From: Chloroflexi bacterium UBA6622
GTDB lineage: Bacteria > Chloroflexota > UBA11872
Assembly (NCBI GenBank): GCA_002433065.1
Contig: DJHK01000020.1
Span: forward strand, 1-23,830
DNA length: 23,830 nt
Reading direction: 5' to 3'
A program made the translations under genes and the position numbers. The notes below the pieces were generated by a model. The model searched no databases. It was not told the origin of the DNA and was given only the letters and a program-made list of their open reading frames with translations. Position 1 is the first letter of the stretch, and every line of letters begins with the position of its first letter. This document shows, one piece after another, positions 22,608 to 23,830 of this stretch.

Positions 22608-23830
22608 ATGGATATCCAGTCCGCTTTTGACACTGCACTCGATAGGCTTCGCCGTGGTGAGGCGACGCTTGATCAGTGCGTGGCTGATCACCCAGAGCAC
22701 AGCCCACAACTTCGGCGTCTCCTGATTCTCGCTCTCGATCTTGAGGCGCTCGATCCGCATCCCCTTGAGCAGGCTGCTGTTGACCGTGGTTCCCGCTTGA
22801 TTGACGAGGAACTCCAGCGGTTCAAGGCGCGAGGCTCCGGAATTCCTACAACCAGCAATGTCTGGGATCATCTTTCGTCGATGCTGCCAAGGTTTTTGCC
22901 TGCTCGGGTAGCTGGAATGGTGTCGGCTTTTGCGGTTGCGATCATCGCCTACGGCGGTGTCACGCTTGCGGCTGTTAATAGCGGACCCGAAAGCGCGCTA
23001 TATGGATATCGATTGACCCTGGAAGAACTACGGGTCGGCTTGGCCCCGACCGAAGATAAGGCATTCCTGTACTTAGATACTGCTGAGCAACGGTTCCGGG
23101 AAATTGAAGCGTCGGTTGACGCTGGGGATGCCGGAGCTGCTGAACGTGCCAGTACCGCCTATCAGGAAGTTGTACGCAAGGGTGTTGATGTACTAGGCGC
23201 GGTTACAACTGGCTCTGCTCAGGGCAATGAAAAAGTTGTGCAGGCCGCTGACAACTATCGTGACAGGCTTGCCGACCATGATGCCCGAATCGAAAAGCTG
23301 GTGAGACCTGATTCTCCAAACATGGAGATACATCCAGAGGTAAACAAGCAAATTGCTGAGGTGCGTGCGTCGGTTCAGGTTGGCTTAAGTCATGTGTTGA
23401 GCGGGCAAATCTTGGAATATGCACCGATCACTATTGCGAGTAAGCAGCCATTGAACCAGGTCGCTGCTACTCCGACGCCAGAATCTCGTGAAACCCCAAT
23501 CCCAACTCCAACCGGTGCACCTTCACCGTTACCTGCTCCGGTACCCGTGGTGCCTGTGGTTGATCCAAGAGGCAGTACGGTGATTGTTACTGGCTATTTG
23601 AATGAACATACGTCTGAATATGTGATTGTTTCTGGCGTGCCAATGCGCCATGACGGGTCGGTTTCTCTTGATGGCGTGGCGCTCAATGCACACGTTCGTG
23701 CAGAAGCTGTAGTTGTTGCCGAGGCAATTCTATCGTTGGTGAGGCTTGAGGTTATCCGGGCTGCGGAAATGCCGGCAGCCGAAACAACTCCGGCGGCTGA
23801 AGCCACCCCGGCGGCTGAAGCCACCCCGGC
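22608..23830 (+). CDS. Membrane-anchored DUF5667-like protein, putative anti-sigma factor or sensor (3' end outside window)
   Basis: The frame is open from ATG 22608, 3 bp after the sigma gene, to the right edge (407 codons seen). Layout: a cytoplasmic helical part (about 1-95), one membrane segment (about 100-123), then an extracytoplasmic helical DUF5667-like domain (about 125-275, SALYGYRLTLEELRVGLAPT). A Pro/Thr linker (about 287-320) and a small beta domain resembling DUF5666 (about 322-382, STVIVTGYLNEHTSEYVIVS) come next. Last is a PAAEAT repeat at the edge. Position and topology suggest it holds the sigma factor at the membrane and releases it on an outside signal. That is inference; the usual zinc anti-sigma motif HxxxCxxC is absent. 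Confidence 0.8.
   Translation, partial: MDIQSAFDTALDRLRRGEATLDQCVADHPEHSPQLRRLLILALDLEALDPHPLEQAAVDRGSRLIDEELQRFKARGSGIPTTSNVWDHLSSMLPRFLPARVAGMVSAFAVAIIAYGGVTLAAVNSGPESALYGYRLTLEELRVGLAPTEDKAFLYLDTAEQRFREIEASVDAGDAGAAERASTAYQEVVRKGVDVLGAVTTGSAQGNEKVVQAADNYRDRLADHDARIEKLVRPDSPNMEIHPEVNKQIAEVRASVQVGLSHVLSGQILEYAPITIASKQPLNQVAATPTPESRETPIPTPTGAPSPLPAPVPVVPVVDPRGSTVIVTGYLNEHTSEYVIVSGVPMRHDGSVSLDGVALNAHVRAEAVVVAEAILSLVRLEVIRAAEMPAAETTPAAEATPAAEATP
23772..23825 (+). repeat. 18-bp tandem repeats coding PAAEAT at the window edge
   Basis: Two identical 18-bp units (23790-23807 and 23808-23825) follow a degenerate copy (23772-23789, PAAETT). The array continues past the right edge, so its copy number is unknown. 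Confidence 0.85.

Overview
This 23.8 kb window reads as an ordinary chromosomal stretch of a free-living, aerobic bacterium, most likely a member of Chloroflexota. The phylum call is an inference. It rests on an ECF sigma factor followed by a DUF5667-type membrane protein, a cobalamin-dependent (class II) ribonucleotide reductase with a C-terminal zinc ribbon, a DnaE2/ImuC-type polymerase, a Mn-type superoxide dismutase, and frequent GTG/TTG starts. No phage, insertion sequence, CRISPR array or rRNA was seen.

Layout. (1) 1-1095, plus strand: the Asp/His-rich repetitive tail of a protein entering from the left edge, then an ABC-3 family metal permease (Zn/Mn uptake). (2) 1110-2964, minus strand: a compact three-gene operon of a TIM-barrel sugar isomerase/epimerase-like protein, an SRPBCC protein and a DCC-family (DUF393) thiol protein. 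(3) 3140-3952, plus: an exported lipoprotein alpha/beta hydrolase. (4) 3999-7302, minus: class II ribonucleotide reductase NrdJ, preceded by an unrecognised 115-aa gene and a strong promoter with a 147-nt leader. (5) 7497-9648, minus: a Trk/Ktr potassium uptake pair. (6) 9720-10811, plus: a Gfo/Idh/MocA oxidoreductase with a palindrome on its promoter. (7) 10824-12363, minus: a SIMPL-domain protein and superoxide dismutase. (8) 12498-16122, plus: a proteostasis cluster of tRNA-Leu(UAG), trigger factor, ClpP and ClpX. (9) 16164-16295: remnant of a GNAT acetyltransferase. (10) 16382-19573, minus: error-prone polymerase DnaE2/ImuC with a GTTC-N7-GTTC LexA-like direct repeat on its promoter. (11) 19640-19924, minus: pterin-4a-carbinolamine dehydratase. 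(12) 20070-21958, plus: two translationally coupled NAD-dependent sugar-nucleotide epimerases. (13) 22042 to the right edge, plus: ECF sigma factor and a membrane-anchored DUF5667-like partner that runs off the window.

Functional links supported by the sequence: tig-clpP-clpX form a folding and degradation operon read with a tRNA; the 115-aa gene and nrdJ share a strand and a promoter; TrkH and TrkA form one potassium channel complex; the sigma factor and the following membrane protein probably form a regulatory pair.

No clearly new multi-gene system is evident. The observations most worth checking are the alphaproteobacterial-style LexA box in front of the lone dnaE2, the Asp/His repeat tail with an apparent frameshift, the possible ATA start of the TIM-barrel gene, the long leader of the nrdJ operon, and the small protein that travels with nrdJ.
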